Assembly: GCF_010723305.1 (NCBI RefSeq)
Contig: NZ_BLKW01000002.1
Coordinates: forward strand, 620,001-684,000
Source: Mycobacterium botniense
GTDB taxonomy: Bacteria > Actinomycetota > Actinomycetes > Mycobacteriales > Mycobacteriaceae
Direction of reading: 5' to 3'
DNA length: 64,000 nucleotides
A program made the position numbers and the translations under genes. The notes under the pieces were generated by a model that was given only the letters and a program-made list of their open reading frames with translations, was not told the origin of the DNA and ran no database searches. Shown one piece after another: positions 48,519-56,722 of the stretch (position 1 is its first letter; each line of letters starts with the position of its first letter).

Positions 48519-48665
48519 CGGATCGCCTCCCTGATCAAGCGGGCCGCCGCGTCACGCTCCATCGCCACTTCGGCGATCTGTCTGCGCAGCTGCTCGAGCT
48601 CGGCGGCTTCATCCGGGCTCAACGCGCATTCGTCATTGCGGGCCCGGGATCGCGCCCGCTCCGGA

Positions 48666-49040
48666 CGGCTGCGGGTGTGCGCGGCGGCGCCGCGTTTTCC
48701 GCCGTCTTGCTGACCAAGCACCTTGCTGCGCAATCCCCGTGAATAGGAGTCGTTGCCCCGGGGGGCGTTGACCACGCTGGCCATCGGCGGCAGACCGCCG
48801 AAAAAGCCTCCCGGCGCGCCCACCCCGGCGGCCGGCGCAGCATCGGCACCGGACAACGGCACGGCCGCGGACGCCAGCCGAATCGCCGGAGACGCCGTAC
48901 CCCACGACGGCGGCACCGACAACCCCCACCAGCTCTGCTTCCCCCAAACCCGCTGAGACCCCGCCCAAACCCGCCGCACCGGCCGGCGCGGACGAACCCG
49001 CCAAAGTCCCCAACCCGGCCCCCAGCTCCGGGGTCACCGC
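48666..49040 (-). repeat. Direct repeat B, copy 2 (375 bases)
   Basis: Partner of 47299-47675, two bases shorter because of the C-tract deletion at 48923-48927. Confidence 0.8.
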
Positions 49041-49263
49041 ACCAGCTGCCGCTGCCGCCTTCGGCAGTGCCAGCGCCATGAGCGGGAATTCCTGGGCCAG
49101 AAGGCCGCCCGTCAGATACGCGGAGGACGCGTACACCAGAGCGTATTCGCCGCTACTTCCGGAGAGGCCGTCAAGCGTCGAGAATGGCGGGCTACTAAAA
49201 ACCTTGGCCAGGGTCGCCAACGGGTTGAACGATGTTGATCCCGACGCCAGGCCGTGCAAGGTG

Positions 49264-49882
49264 TTGGGCACGCTGGACAGGGTTGACTGGACGGTGTTTG
49301 CGGTGGCGGATGCCGCGGCGTGGGCGGTCGCGGCCGATTGGGCGGCCGTGCCGGCCGGGTTGGTGGTGTGCGGCGCCGGGGTGAACGGGGTCACCTTGGT
49401 CGCAGCCGCCGAAGCACCCGCATAGCCGAACATCGCCGCGGCGTCTTGGGCCCACATCTCCGAGTACTGGGCCTCGGTGGCCGCGATCGCCGCGGTGTTC
49501 TGCCCGATAACGTTGGTGGCCACCAGATTCGCCAGCAACGCCCGGTTGGCTTCGATCACCGGCGGCGGCACCATCGCCGCAAAAGCCGCCTCATAAGCCG
49601 CAGCCGCCGACCTGATCTGGTTGGCGGTCTGCTCAGCCTGGGCGGCGGTAGCACCCATCCACGCCGCAAACGACGCCGCCGCGGTGCTCATCGACATCGA
49701 CGACGGACCCAGCCACATATCGTCGGTCAGCTCAGCGATCACCCCCCGATAAGAAGTTGCCGCCGAACTCAACTCCGCCGCCACCCCATCCCAGGCCGCC
49801 GCGGCCGCCATCAGCGGCCCCGAACCCGCCCCCGTATACATCCGAGCGGAATTAATCTCCGGTGGCAACGCCGCAAAATCCA
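49264..49882 (-). repeat. 619-base direct repeat A, copy 2
   Basis: Covers the PPE domain of the frameshifted PPE gene; partner of 47890-48508. Confidence 0.85.
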
Positions 49883-50159
49883 CTGCTAAACCCTCCTCAC
49901 AGGCCGGCTGCGGCGTTTGGGGGGCTACCCCGCGGTATAAAATGCGCAGCCGATTTGCACCAAAACCTCTGTTATCGGCCCGGACTCCCCGACTGAGTGT
50001 TTACCAGGCGATGTCGTTTCCCTTCGTGGTCAGTCGCTGTCACACGAACACTTTCAGGGCCTGATCATCGCCACACGTGGGCTGGACAGTATTTGCGCCG
50101 CTGTGATTTACGACGACCGTATATCAGGGCCGTTTGTCGTCTTCTGTGGCGCGCTGACG

Positions 50160-50444
50160 TTAGACCCAGCTGGAGCCGACAGCCGCATCAGTGTCCGCCA
50201 TGTTCGAACCAGCAGTTTGTACCTTTGACCCATGTGCGTTGGCCTGCTCATAAATCACCTGGAAATTACGCCCCAATTCGGTGATAAATTCCTGACAGGC
50301 CGCCGAACCGGAACCGCCCCAAAAGTCCCCGGCAGCGAGTACATCACGCACGATAGCCTGGTGCTCAGCCTCCAAAGCCATCGCCTGGGCGCGGATCGTA
50401 GCGCCGTGGGCGTCGACATCGCCGAATTGGTAAGTAATGGACAT
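50160..50444 (-). CDS. ESAT-6-like WXG100 protein, EsxN/EsxL (Mtb9.9) type
   Basis: A 94-residue type VII substrate: SITYQFGDVDAHGATIRAQA, the central FWGGSGS turn (WxG), and the C-terminal export motif region near YEQANAHGSK (Y-x3-D/E type). It closely fits the EsxI/L/N/O/V group found with ESX-5. Forms a heterodimer with the EsxM-like protein encoded 30 bases upstream. Secreted to the envelope; effector role not defined. Confidence 0.93.
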   Translation of the reverse strand: MSITYQFGDVDAHGATIRAQAMALEAEHQAIVRDVLAAGDFWGGSGSAACQEFITELGRNFQVIYEQANAHGSKVQTAGSNMADTDAAVGSSWV

Positions 50445-50474
50445 AACAGTGTTCTCCTTATCCGTAGATTACAA

Positions 50475-50771
50475 TTAGCTGGACAAAAGCTGCTGGGAGG
50501 CTTGCTCCTGGAGCTCATAGTTGTTGGCGTCGCGCAACAATCCGTCTCGCACACCGTGGAGCATGTTCACGATGTTGCGAAACGCCTGGTTAATCTGGCC
50601 CATAGTGTCGTGCGAAGTGACCTGCGCGGTCCCGCTCCAGCCGTTGCCGGCGATGTTTTGCGAGGAGGCCCACATTTTGCGGGCTTCGTCCTCAACTGTT
50701 TGCGCATGCATGTCGAAACGGCCCGCCATCGCTCGCATCTGGTGCGGGTCAGTCATAAATCGTGCAGTCAT
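50475..50771 (-). CDS. ESAT-6-like WXG100 protein, EsxM/EsxJ (QILSS) type
   Basis: A 98-residue partner of the EsxN-like protein: [27 protein letters not shown] (WxG turn) and a C-terminus ending [11 protein letters not shown], the signature of the EsxJ/K/M/P/W group. Upstream is GGAGCGATTG before ATG. Lies in the order PE - EsxM - EsxN - PPE, as in ESX-5-linked clusters. Confidence 0.93.
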   Translation of the reverse strand: MTARFMTDPHQMRAMAGRFDMHAQTVEDEARKMWASSQNIAGNGWSGTAQVTSHDTMGQINQAFRNIVNMLHGVRDGLLRDANNYELQEQASQQLLSS

Positions 50772-50881
50772 TTCAATCGCTCCTTACTGGAAAAATTTTG
50801 GCAGGAATAGCTCTGGTCAAGCTCACGTGGGTTGTCGATGGTATGCAGGTGATCATCGGCACCGAGGTGACGTTTTTACCC

Positions 50882-51178
50882 TCAACCGACTGCGGAGGCG
50901 TTGGCAGCTTCGACCGCCGCATAAGAGAGCCCGCTGGTGCCGAGCGTATTGACGAACATTTCGTGAATCGCCGCGGCCTGAGCGCTGATCGCTTGATACA
51001 TTTGGGCGTGCGCAACAAACTGGGCGGCGGTTAACACCGACACCTCATCAGCTGCCGCAGGAGCAATGCTCGTTGTGGGGGCTGCCGCAGCCGCGTTCTG
51101 GGAGCTCACCGCAGAACCGATAGCACTCAAATTGCCGGCTGCGGTTGACAACGCTTCGGGCTGGGTAGTCACAAACAT
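50882..51178 (-). CDS. PE family protein
   Basis: A 98-residue protein that is only a PE domain: FVTTQPEALSTAAGNLSAIG, then APAAADEVSVLTAAQFVAHA and the helical AISAQAAAIHEMFVNTLGTS. The YxxxD/E-type signal is replaced by YAAVEAANAS at the end, as usual for PE (Y-x3-E). AATGGAG precedes the ATG at 51178. Expected to pair with a PPE protein encoded downstream. A TCTCA-N3-TGAGA site lies 85 bases upstream. Confidence 0.9.
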   Translation of the reverse strand: MFVTTQPEALSTAAGNLSAIGSAVSSQNAAAAAPTTSIAPAAADEVSVLTAAQFVAHAQMYQAISAQAAAIHEMFVNTLGTSGLSYAAVEAANASAVG

Positions 51179-51262
51179 TATGTTCAACTCCATTCTCTGG
51201 GTGTTGCTGACTACTGCATGCGGAGCAGCCGAAGAGTACCTGGATAGCAGGTGTGATCTGCG

Positions 51263-51275
51263 TCTCAAATTGAGA
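51263..51275. promoter_or_regulatory. Putative MimR-type operator 4, upstream of the PE-EsxM-EsxN genes
   Basis: TCTCA-AAT-TGAGA; on the minus strand it reads TCTCA-ATT-TGAGACG, keeping the right flank shared with the other sites. It lies 85 bases upstream of the PE start, in a usual activator position. Confidence 0.5.
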
Positions 51276-51398
51276 ACACTCGGTCCTTCTGTGAACCGCT
51301 CCGGCGTGTTCGAAGTGCCCATTTCTGGGAAAGGATGGGGGTGTCGGGTCGTTGGTCAGCAGGAGCACAACCCGGTCCATGCGGTTGGCCGCGCGGCG

Positions 51399-51480
51399 GT
51401 GCGCTGGGACAACTCTTGTCACGAATCATTCTGGGCCACAGTTAAAGTCGAGTTCGACGACACGTACATTTGCCGCGGAC
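51399..51480 (+). mobile_element. Degenerate IS3-family transposase fragment
   Basis: The plus-strand frame reads VRWDNSCHESFWATVKVEFD, which resembles the last part of the IS3-type OrfB DDE domain (the D-N-x(3)-E-S-F-x-A-T-x-K-x-E block with the catalytic glutamate). Nothing before or after continues the transposase, and no terminal repeats are seen. A relic between the oppositely oriented PE genes. Confidence 0.5.
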
Positions 51481-52000
51481 TCAAACCACCGCCAAACCCG
51501 TTGCGGGCGAATGGATCAAGCGAGGCGATAACCGAGACCGGCGTCACGCGACCATCGCTGTGAAGAAGGCGGTCGACGTCGAAGACCGGCTGATTCCGAG
51601 GGCACGAGCCGCCCGGCCGTCGTCCCTTAAAAGAGATCAAACCGCCTCGGCCTGATCACGTATGCGATGGTGGCCTGACGGCCGCACCGCATTGTCGGCA
51701 GGGAGTGGCAATGACCCGTGCCGGTGCGGAGGCGGTAGGGAACCACACCGTTCTCGGCGCGCTAAGTCTCGACGTCCGGTCGGCGGCCCCCGGCCCACCA
51801 CCGCAGGCGCGGCACGACGTCGTGGCGGCAGCCTGATCGAGGTCTGCGCCGGAACCGGCCGAAGCGCACGCGCGGCGGGTCTCGGTACACGGCGACGGCC
51901 GGCTGACGCAACGGGGAAAGCTCGCCCGTGAGGACCGTTCCGGACGGTTCGGGCACCAGCCACGTGAACCCGAGCGCGCGTTGCGATAGCCGCGACTATT
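51481..52000. other. Region without a recognisable gene
   Basis: About 520 bases between the transposase relic and the Fur-like box. Open frames on both strands are arginine/proline-rich and look like chance; none has a family pattern or ribosome-binding site I would trust. Confidence 0.5.
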
Positions 52001-52021
52001 TGATAATGATATTCATTATCA
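52001..52021. promoter_or_regulatory. Fur-family (Fur/Zur-like) box upstream of PE-PPE genes
   Basis: TGATAATGA-TAT-TCATTATCA, a 9-3-9 perfect palindrome in an AT-rich island of GC-rich DNA. Its core GATAATGATATTCATTATC differs at one base from the classical Fur consensus GATAATGATAATCATTATC. In mycobacteria Zur (FurB) recognises similar AT-rich palindromes and controls PE/PPE and ESX-3 genes. It lies 94 bases upstream of the PE start at 52116. Confidence 0.7.
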
Positions 52022-52115
52022 TTAGCTCTCGCAGATGGTCCTCTCAGGGTGTGATCGGCGCGGAGCGACATGCATCCCGCGAGAGGCCCGTCTGTTCGAA
52101 CGCGAAAGGGGTGCC

Positions 52116-52415
52116 ATGTCTTTTGTCACTGTGCAATCGGAGATGCTGGAGGCGGCTGCGGAGCATTTGGCCGGCACCGGTTCGGCGGTGGCGACCCAAA
52201 ACACAGCGGCTGCGGCCCCGACGACCGGGGTGATCCCGGCCGCCGCCGATCCGGTGTCGGTGCTGACCGCGGCCCAGTTCGCCGCCTACGGACAGCTCTA
52301 CCAGTGGATCAGCTCGCAGGCCGACGAGATTTTCTCGCTGTTCGTCAACACCGTGCGGACCAGCGCCGGCTCCTACGCGTTAACCGAAGCGGCCAACGCT
52401 GTGGTCGCCGGTTAG
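52116..52415 (+). CDS. PE family protein
   Basis: A 99-residue PE-only protein: SFVTVQSEMLEAAAEHLAGT, then PAAADPVSVLTAAQFAAYGQ, ending SYALTEAANAVVAG (Y-x3-E). GAAAGGGG lies 5 bases before the ATG. Probably cotranscribed with the PPE gene 13 bases downstream and exported with its product. A Fur/Zur-like box precedes it. Confidence 0.92.
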   Translation: MSFVTVQSEMLEAAAEHLAGTGSAVATQNTAAAAPTTGVIPAAADPVSVLTAAQFAAYGQLYQWISSQADEIFSLFVNTVRTSAGSYALTEAANAVVAG

Positions 52416-52421
52416 TTCGGA

Positions 52422-53168
52422 TGTGGTGATGTCCGGGGTGGGTTTCGATTTCGGGATGTTGCCTCCGGAGGTCAACTCCGGACTGATGTATACCGGTGCG
52501 GGTCCGCAGTCACTGATGGCGGCCGCGGCAGCGTGGGCTGATCTGGCCCGGGAGCTGGAGTCGGCTGCCGACGTCTGCGCGGGGGTGGTGTCCAGGCTGG
52601 CCGGCAACGAGTGGCAGGGCCCCGCGGCGGCGTCGATGGCCGCTGCGGCCATCCCCTACACATCGTGGCTGCACACCACCGCCGCCCACGCCGCCCAAGC
52701 CGCCGACCACGCCACCGCCGCCGTCACTGCATACGAAAACGCGTTCGCGGCCACGGTGCCACCGGCGGTGGTGGCCGCCAACCGGGCCCAGCTGGCGGCC
52801 CTGGTCGCCACCAACGTGCTGGGCCATAACACCGCGGCGATCGCAGCCACCGAAGCCCACTACGCCGAAATGTGGGCCCAAGACGCCGCCGCCATGTACG
52901 GCTACGCCGCCCAGTCAGCGGCCGCGGCCCGGCTGACCCCTCTGACCACCCCCCCGACCGTCACCACCGACACCGGGCCGGCCCACCAAGCCGCGGCAAC
53001 CACCCACGCCGCCGCCGCCGGCACCACCCCCGCCACCCTGTCCCAACTACTGTCCAGCCTGCCCACCACCTTGAGTGCACTGGCCACCGCAACAACCAGC
53101 ACCACCGGATCCACCACATCACCACTGAGCGCCCTCGTGAATTCGCTGGGACTCAACATCTTCAGCCC
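52422..53168 (+). repeat. 747-base direct repeat C, copy 1
   Basis: Starts in the leader (TGTGGTGATG) and ends in TTCAGCCC. Matches 53878-54624 at offset 1456 with a single observed difference (GCG/GCT alanine codon near 52749/54205). Confidence 0.88.
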
Positions 53169-53796
53169 CGGCTCGGGAACGAGCACCACGGGACTGGCTG
53201 GGTTGATCAATCTGGTGTCAGGCTCCGTTCCGAACCCGGTCGCCAATGTGATGAACTCGAGCTGGTTCAGCAACGCGATCTTCGCCGGGTATCCCTTCAA
53301 CCCGGAGTATTTCCTTCCCAGCATCGGAGATCTATTCGCGCTCGGCACCATCACCGGGCGGAGCCTAAGCCACCTGCCGGCGGCTTCTGGTGTTGGCACT
53401 TTAGGCCCGATCGCGTCGGAAACCGGCAGCTTCAGCCCGGCTCTGGGCGGGCCGGGCGCGCTGGTCGGGAACCCTACCGCCGACGCCGAGGTCAGCGCCA
53501 GCGTTGGCAAAGCCACCCTGGTCGGGGCGCTCTCGGCGCCACGCAGCTGGACCAGAGCCGCTCCGGCGGCAGGGATTCGCCTCGCCGCCGCGGTAGCGAA
53601 CCCGTCCGCGTCGATGCCAGGTGTCGCCATCGGGCCGATGGGATTACCCGCCATGTCGATGCCGGGTGCGGCGCGCGGCAACAGCCTTTCTGCCCCCCAG
53701 TACGGTCCTGCCCCGCGGTATGGCTTTCGCCTCACCGTGCTGCCTCCCGCGCCAACCGGGGACTCACCCGTACACAACGAGGGGTTTAGCAAGTGA
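52429..53796 (+). CDS. PPE family protein, degenerate SVP motif
   Basis: A 455-residue PPE protein: [34 protein letters not shown], and [20 protein letters not shown]. The middle is threonine/alanine-rich (TTLSALATATTSTTGSTTSP). The SVP motif is changed to GALSAPRSW. Its first 740 bases are the same as the next PPE gene apart from one silent base; the rest differs. ATG at 52429 (GTG codons at 52423 and 52426 possible). Confidence 0.92.
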   Translation: MSGVGFDFGMLPPEVNSGLMYTGAGPQSLMAAAAAWADLARELESAADVCAGVVSRLAGNEWQGPAAASMAAAAIPYTSWLHTTAAHAAQAADHATAAVTAYENAFAATVPPAVVAANRAQLAALVATNVLGHNTAAIAATEAHYAEMWAQDAAAMYGYAAQSAAAARLTPLTTPPTVTTDTGPAHQAAATTHAAAAGTTPATLSQLLSSLPTTLSALATATTSTTGSTTSPLSALVNSLGLNIFSPGSGTSTTGLAGLINLVSGSVPNPVANVMNSSWFSNAIFAGYPFNPEYFLPSIGDLFALGTITGRSLSHLPAASGVGTLGPIASETGSFSPALGGPGALVGNPTADAEVSASVGKATLVGALSAPRSWTRAAPAAGIRLAAAVANPSASMPGVAIGPMGLPAMSMPGAARGNSLSAPQYGPAPRYGFRLTVLPPAPTGDSPVHNEGFSK

Positions 53797-53877
53797 GCAC
53801 ACGGGCCCTCCCGAGTATGGTGAGCCAGCCTCAGCGGACGGTAGCAGGCGTCCTGTTCGGCCACGCAGTTCCGGCGG

Positions 53878-54624
53878 TGTGGTGATGTCCGGGGTGGGTT
53901 TCGATTTCGGGATGTTGCCTCCGGAGGTCAACTCCGGACTGATGTATACCGGTGCGGGTCCGCAGTCACTGATGGCGGCCGCGGCAGCGTGGGCTGATCT
54001 GGCCCGGGAGCTGGAGTCGGCTGCCGACGTCTGCGCGGGGGTGGTGTCCAGGCTGGCCGGCAACGAGTGGCAGGGCCCCGCGGCGGCGTCGATGGCCGCT
54101 GCGGCCATCCCCTACACATCGTGGCTGCACACCACCGCCGCCCACGCCGCCCAAGCCGCCGACCACGCCACCGCCGCCGTCACTGCATACGAAAACGCGT
54201 TCGCTGCCACGGTGCCACCGGCGGTGGTGGCCGCCAACCGGGCCCAGCTGGCGGCCCTGGTCGCCACCAACGTGCTGGGCCATAACACCGCGGCGATCGC
54301 AGCCACCGAAGCCCACTACGCCGAAATGTGGGCCCAAGACGCCGCCGCCATGTACGGCTACGCCGCCCAGTCAGCGGCCGCGGCCCGGCTGACCCCTCTG
54401 ACCACCCCCCCGACCGTCACCACCGACACCGGGCCGGCCCACCAAGCCGCGGCAACCACCCACGCCGCCGCCGCCGGCACCACCCCCGCCACCCTGTCCC
54501 AACTACTGTCCAGCCTGCCCACCACCTTGAGTGCACTGGCCACCGCAACAACCAGCACCACCGGATCCACCACATCACCACTGAGCGCCCTCGTGAATTC
54601 GCTGGGACTCAACATCTTCAGCCC
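53878..54624 (+). repeat. 747-base direct repeat C, copy 2
   Basis: Partner of 52422-53168. Confidence 0.88.
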
Positions 54625-55219
54625 GGCTAACGCCACTGGCGGCACCGGGCTCGCCGGATTCTTGAACAATGTCGTCGCCGGGCAGAACAACTCAGCGGTC
54701 TCGGACTTTTTGAATTCGAACTGGATGGGCTCGTTATTGTCCAACGGGGCGTTTACCCCGGAGATTCTCCTCGCCGACTTCCACGCGTTCGACTTCCTGG
54801 TGATCTACGCGGTTCAGGACTTCGTGCAGAGCACCCTGATGAACTCGGGGGCAGTCGATCCCTCGATCCTCGGTCAAATGGCGAACTTGTCAGCTGCACA
54901 CGCCTTCGGGCCGACAGCCGCGCAACCCGGCAGCAACGCAATCCTCGCCGGCGCTCGCGCCGCCATCGGTCGCGCCGATCTCGTCGGGCCACTGTCGGTA
55001 CCGCCCAGCTGGACCACCACTGCCCCCCTGGCGCAGACCACGAATTCCCCCGTCACCGCGCAAGCCACTACCCACCTGCCCACTCCTCTTTTCAGCACAG
55101 CCATGCCCCGCCGCCCCGCGCACATGGTCCATAAAACCGGAAATTATGAGCCCACCTCTAGCTCGACCCGCGACCTGCCCACCAGGGCTCTGACCGCCCG
55201 CACACCAGCTGGCGGATAG
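53885..55219 (+). CDS. PPE family protein, SVP subgroup
   Basis: A 444-residue PPE protein with the same N-terminal half as its upstream neighbour, then a unique part (GFLNNVVAGQNNSAVSDFLN) and a good SVP motif GPLSVPPSW. It ends with a serine/threonine-rich tail. ATG at 53885; 88 bases separate it from the first PPE. The frame upstream of the ATG is open but runs antisense-like through the neighbour's end. Confidence 0.9.
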   Translation: MSGVGFDFGMLPPEVNSGLMYTGAGPQSLMAAAAAWADLARELESAADVCAGVVSRLAGNEWQGPAAASMAAAAIPYTSWLHTTAAHAAQAADHATAAVTAYENAFAATVPPAVVAANRAQLAALVATNVLGHNTAAIAATEAHYAEMWAQDAAAMYGYAAQSAAAARLTPLTTPPTVTTDTGPAHQAAATTHAAAAGTTPATLSQLLSSLPTTLSALATATTSTTGSTTSPLSALVNSLGLNIFSPANATGGTGLAGFLNNVVAGQNNSAVSDFLNSNWMGSLLSNGAFTPEILLADFHAFDFLVIYAVQDFVQSTLMNSGAVDPSILGQMANLSAAHAFGPTAAQPGSNAILAGARAAIGRADLVGPLSVPPSWTTTAPLAQTTNSPVTAQATTHLPTPLFSTAMPRRPAHMVHKTGNYEPTSSSTRDLPTRALTARTPAGG

Positions 55220-56178
55220 AGCTGAAAACACCGGATGCTCCGAGACATTGTCGACCCCCGCCGGCAGATGGGACTGCCCGGTACTCGGTGTCAGCGGCCG
55301 TTTGCGGATTTTTTGGTCAGTTGTGCGGCTGGTATCCGAGCCGACCGTGCTCGCCAGGGCGTTAAGCGACGGCGTCCAGCCCCCATGGTCTGCCCGGTGT
55401 CCATGGGTTCGGGGGACCGGTGACCAGCTAGCACGTCTTGGCGGGCGATCTGCTGTCGGTGTGCTCGCACCGGCCGTCGGCAGTTTTTGTGCGTGAGACT
55501 CGCAATTTTGTTGGTAGACAAAACCACTCGATAGATGTCGATATGGTAGTCGTCTCACAACCGTGTGATCGCCAAAAGAAGATGTGCTTGACGCAACCGG
55601 TTTCCGGTCGGTCAGCACCGCTATCCAGAACTTGACCGACTCCTCGTCGCCGTCGCCGGTTCACCTCCCAAGGATGTCCTTATTGCCGTCAAGGTCCACA
55701 CCGATCGCGGCGTGGACCAGCCCGGTCGCGGACCCGCCGGTTTCATCTGCTCACGCACGTCCAGAGGGCCGGTGATCAGCCACGAATCTGGTTGATGCAC
55801 TGCGCCTTTGCCTTGGACCGCCGACCGACGAGCAACCTCAAGACAACAGACTGACTCCACGCACGCCGACACTCGTTGCGGCCCTTCATCGGCTGGGCCT
55901 GCCGCGAGTATTACGGACCGCGCCACTGCCGAAAGACGATCCCGCACAGTCACATGCAGCCGCGAATGAGTCTGCGGGTTGCACCGTCTCGGGGCCACGC
56001 TGGGACAACTGCTTTGACCATCACCGCCGTGACGACTACTCGGCGACGTGCCGCCAGCCGAACTGCTGACCGCCCATTACGCCCAGTACCGCAGCTGCAG
56101 GCCGAACCCTCAAATCCGGACCTCGCCAGACTCACCGAGCGCTTCACCTCTGCTCATTGTCGAGGTTTTGCGAGTACG
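55220..56178. other. About 960 bases without a recognisable intact gene
   Basis: Between the last PPE gene and the DUF4229 gene. The only protein-like stretch is a start-less plus-strand frame at about 55592-55796 (includes YPELDRLLVAVAGSPPKDVL and IAVKVHTDRG), which looks like a coding relic of unknown family. The rest shows no family signal on either strand. It marks the right boundary of the accessory region. Confidence 0.5.
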
Positions 56179-56493
56179 TCACTTCTCGTCACGCGGTGTC
56201 TCACCGCGCAGGCGAGCCCGCAGCTGCTCGCGATCTCGACGCCGACGTTCCCCGACGGCCGCGAGCCCCGCCGTGGCGCGGCGCCGCAGCGGACCCAGCG
56301 CCCAGATGCCGAGCGGCATCCCGATCACCAGAGCGAACAAAACCGCGACGACCAACGGGAATTCGCTCACCCCGAGCAGCCGGGCCACCCCGTAGATCGC
56401 CGCGCTGAGTGCGACCACCAAGAACAGCCGCGCCGATGCGTACACCAGCACGTCAACGACCACGCGGACTCCGGACCCCTGAGCTTGCGGCAC
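56179..56493 (-). CDS. DUF4229 membrane protein, Rv0531-like
   Basis: A 104-residue protein with two membrane helices (VVDVLVYASARLFLVVALSA and LVVAVLFALVIGMPLGIWAL) and a basic arginine-rich C-terminus (RRRRDREQLRARLRGE). This is the DUF4229 pattern. GTG at 56493 (VPQAQGSGVR) chosen by similarity of length to Rv0531. Divergent from the small membrane protein gene at 56541, with 47 bases between the starts. Confidence 0.82.
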   Translation of the reverse strand: MPQAQGSGVRVVVDVLVYASARLFLVVALSAAIYGVARLLGVSEFPLVVAVLFALVIGMPLGIWALGPLRRRATAGLAAVGERRRRDREQLRARLRGETPRDEK

Positions 56494-56540
56494 AGTATGA
56501 GCGTAGGGGGGCGGGTATATTCGATCCAAGGAGGTGTCGC

Positions 56541-56702
56541 GTGCTCTACCTGCTCCTCGTCGTGGTGTTGGGGACACTGGTCTATATCGGCTGGCGGGCG
56601 GCCCGGTCACAGGCCGACCGGCCCAAGACGCGCGTGATCGGGCCCGACGACGATCCTGAGTTTCTGTGGCGGTTAGGCCGCGGCGACAATAACCAGCGTT
56701 AG
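56541..56702 (+). CDS. Small single-pass membrane protein
   Basis: A 53-residue protein with one N-terminal membrane helix (LYLLLVVVLGTLVYIGWRAA) and an acidic tail with PDDDPEFLWRLGR. GTG start with AAGGAGGT 5 bases upstream, an ideal ribosome-binding site. It is too well formed to be chance and probably equals the small Rv0530A-type gene of M. tuberculosis. It reads against the MinD-like gene, leaving 20 bases between stops. Confidence 0.75.
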   Translation: MLYLLLVVVLGTLVYIGWRAARSQADRPKTRVIGPDDDPEFLWRLGRGDNNQR

Positions 56703-56722
56703 ATCACGCTGGGTCGCGGGGT

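Larger units (their letters stand above)
48515..49883 (-). pseudogene. PPE gene (SVP subgroup) with a 2-base frameshift in a C-tract
   Basis: The N-terminal PPE domain and middle region are intact from GTG 49883 (GAGGAGGG upstream). At 48923-48927 there are five C where the sister gene has seven (47556-47562). The loss shifts the frame right before the SVP motif, so the protein as read ends at 48633 in an arginine-rich shadow frame (416 residues). The lost frame still encodes [20 protein letters not shown] and a zipper-like end ([20 protein letters not shown]) down to 48515, where its stop overlaps the next PPE start. Could be a mutation, phase variation or an assembly error. Confidence 0.8.

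Noticed and set aside
51419-51640. 73-codon minus-strand frame over the IS fragment
   Set aside because: The plus-strand reading gives a recognisable IS3 transposase block, so the minus frame is taken as its shadow.
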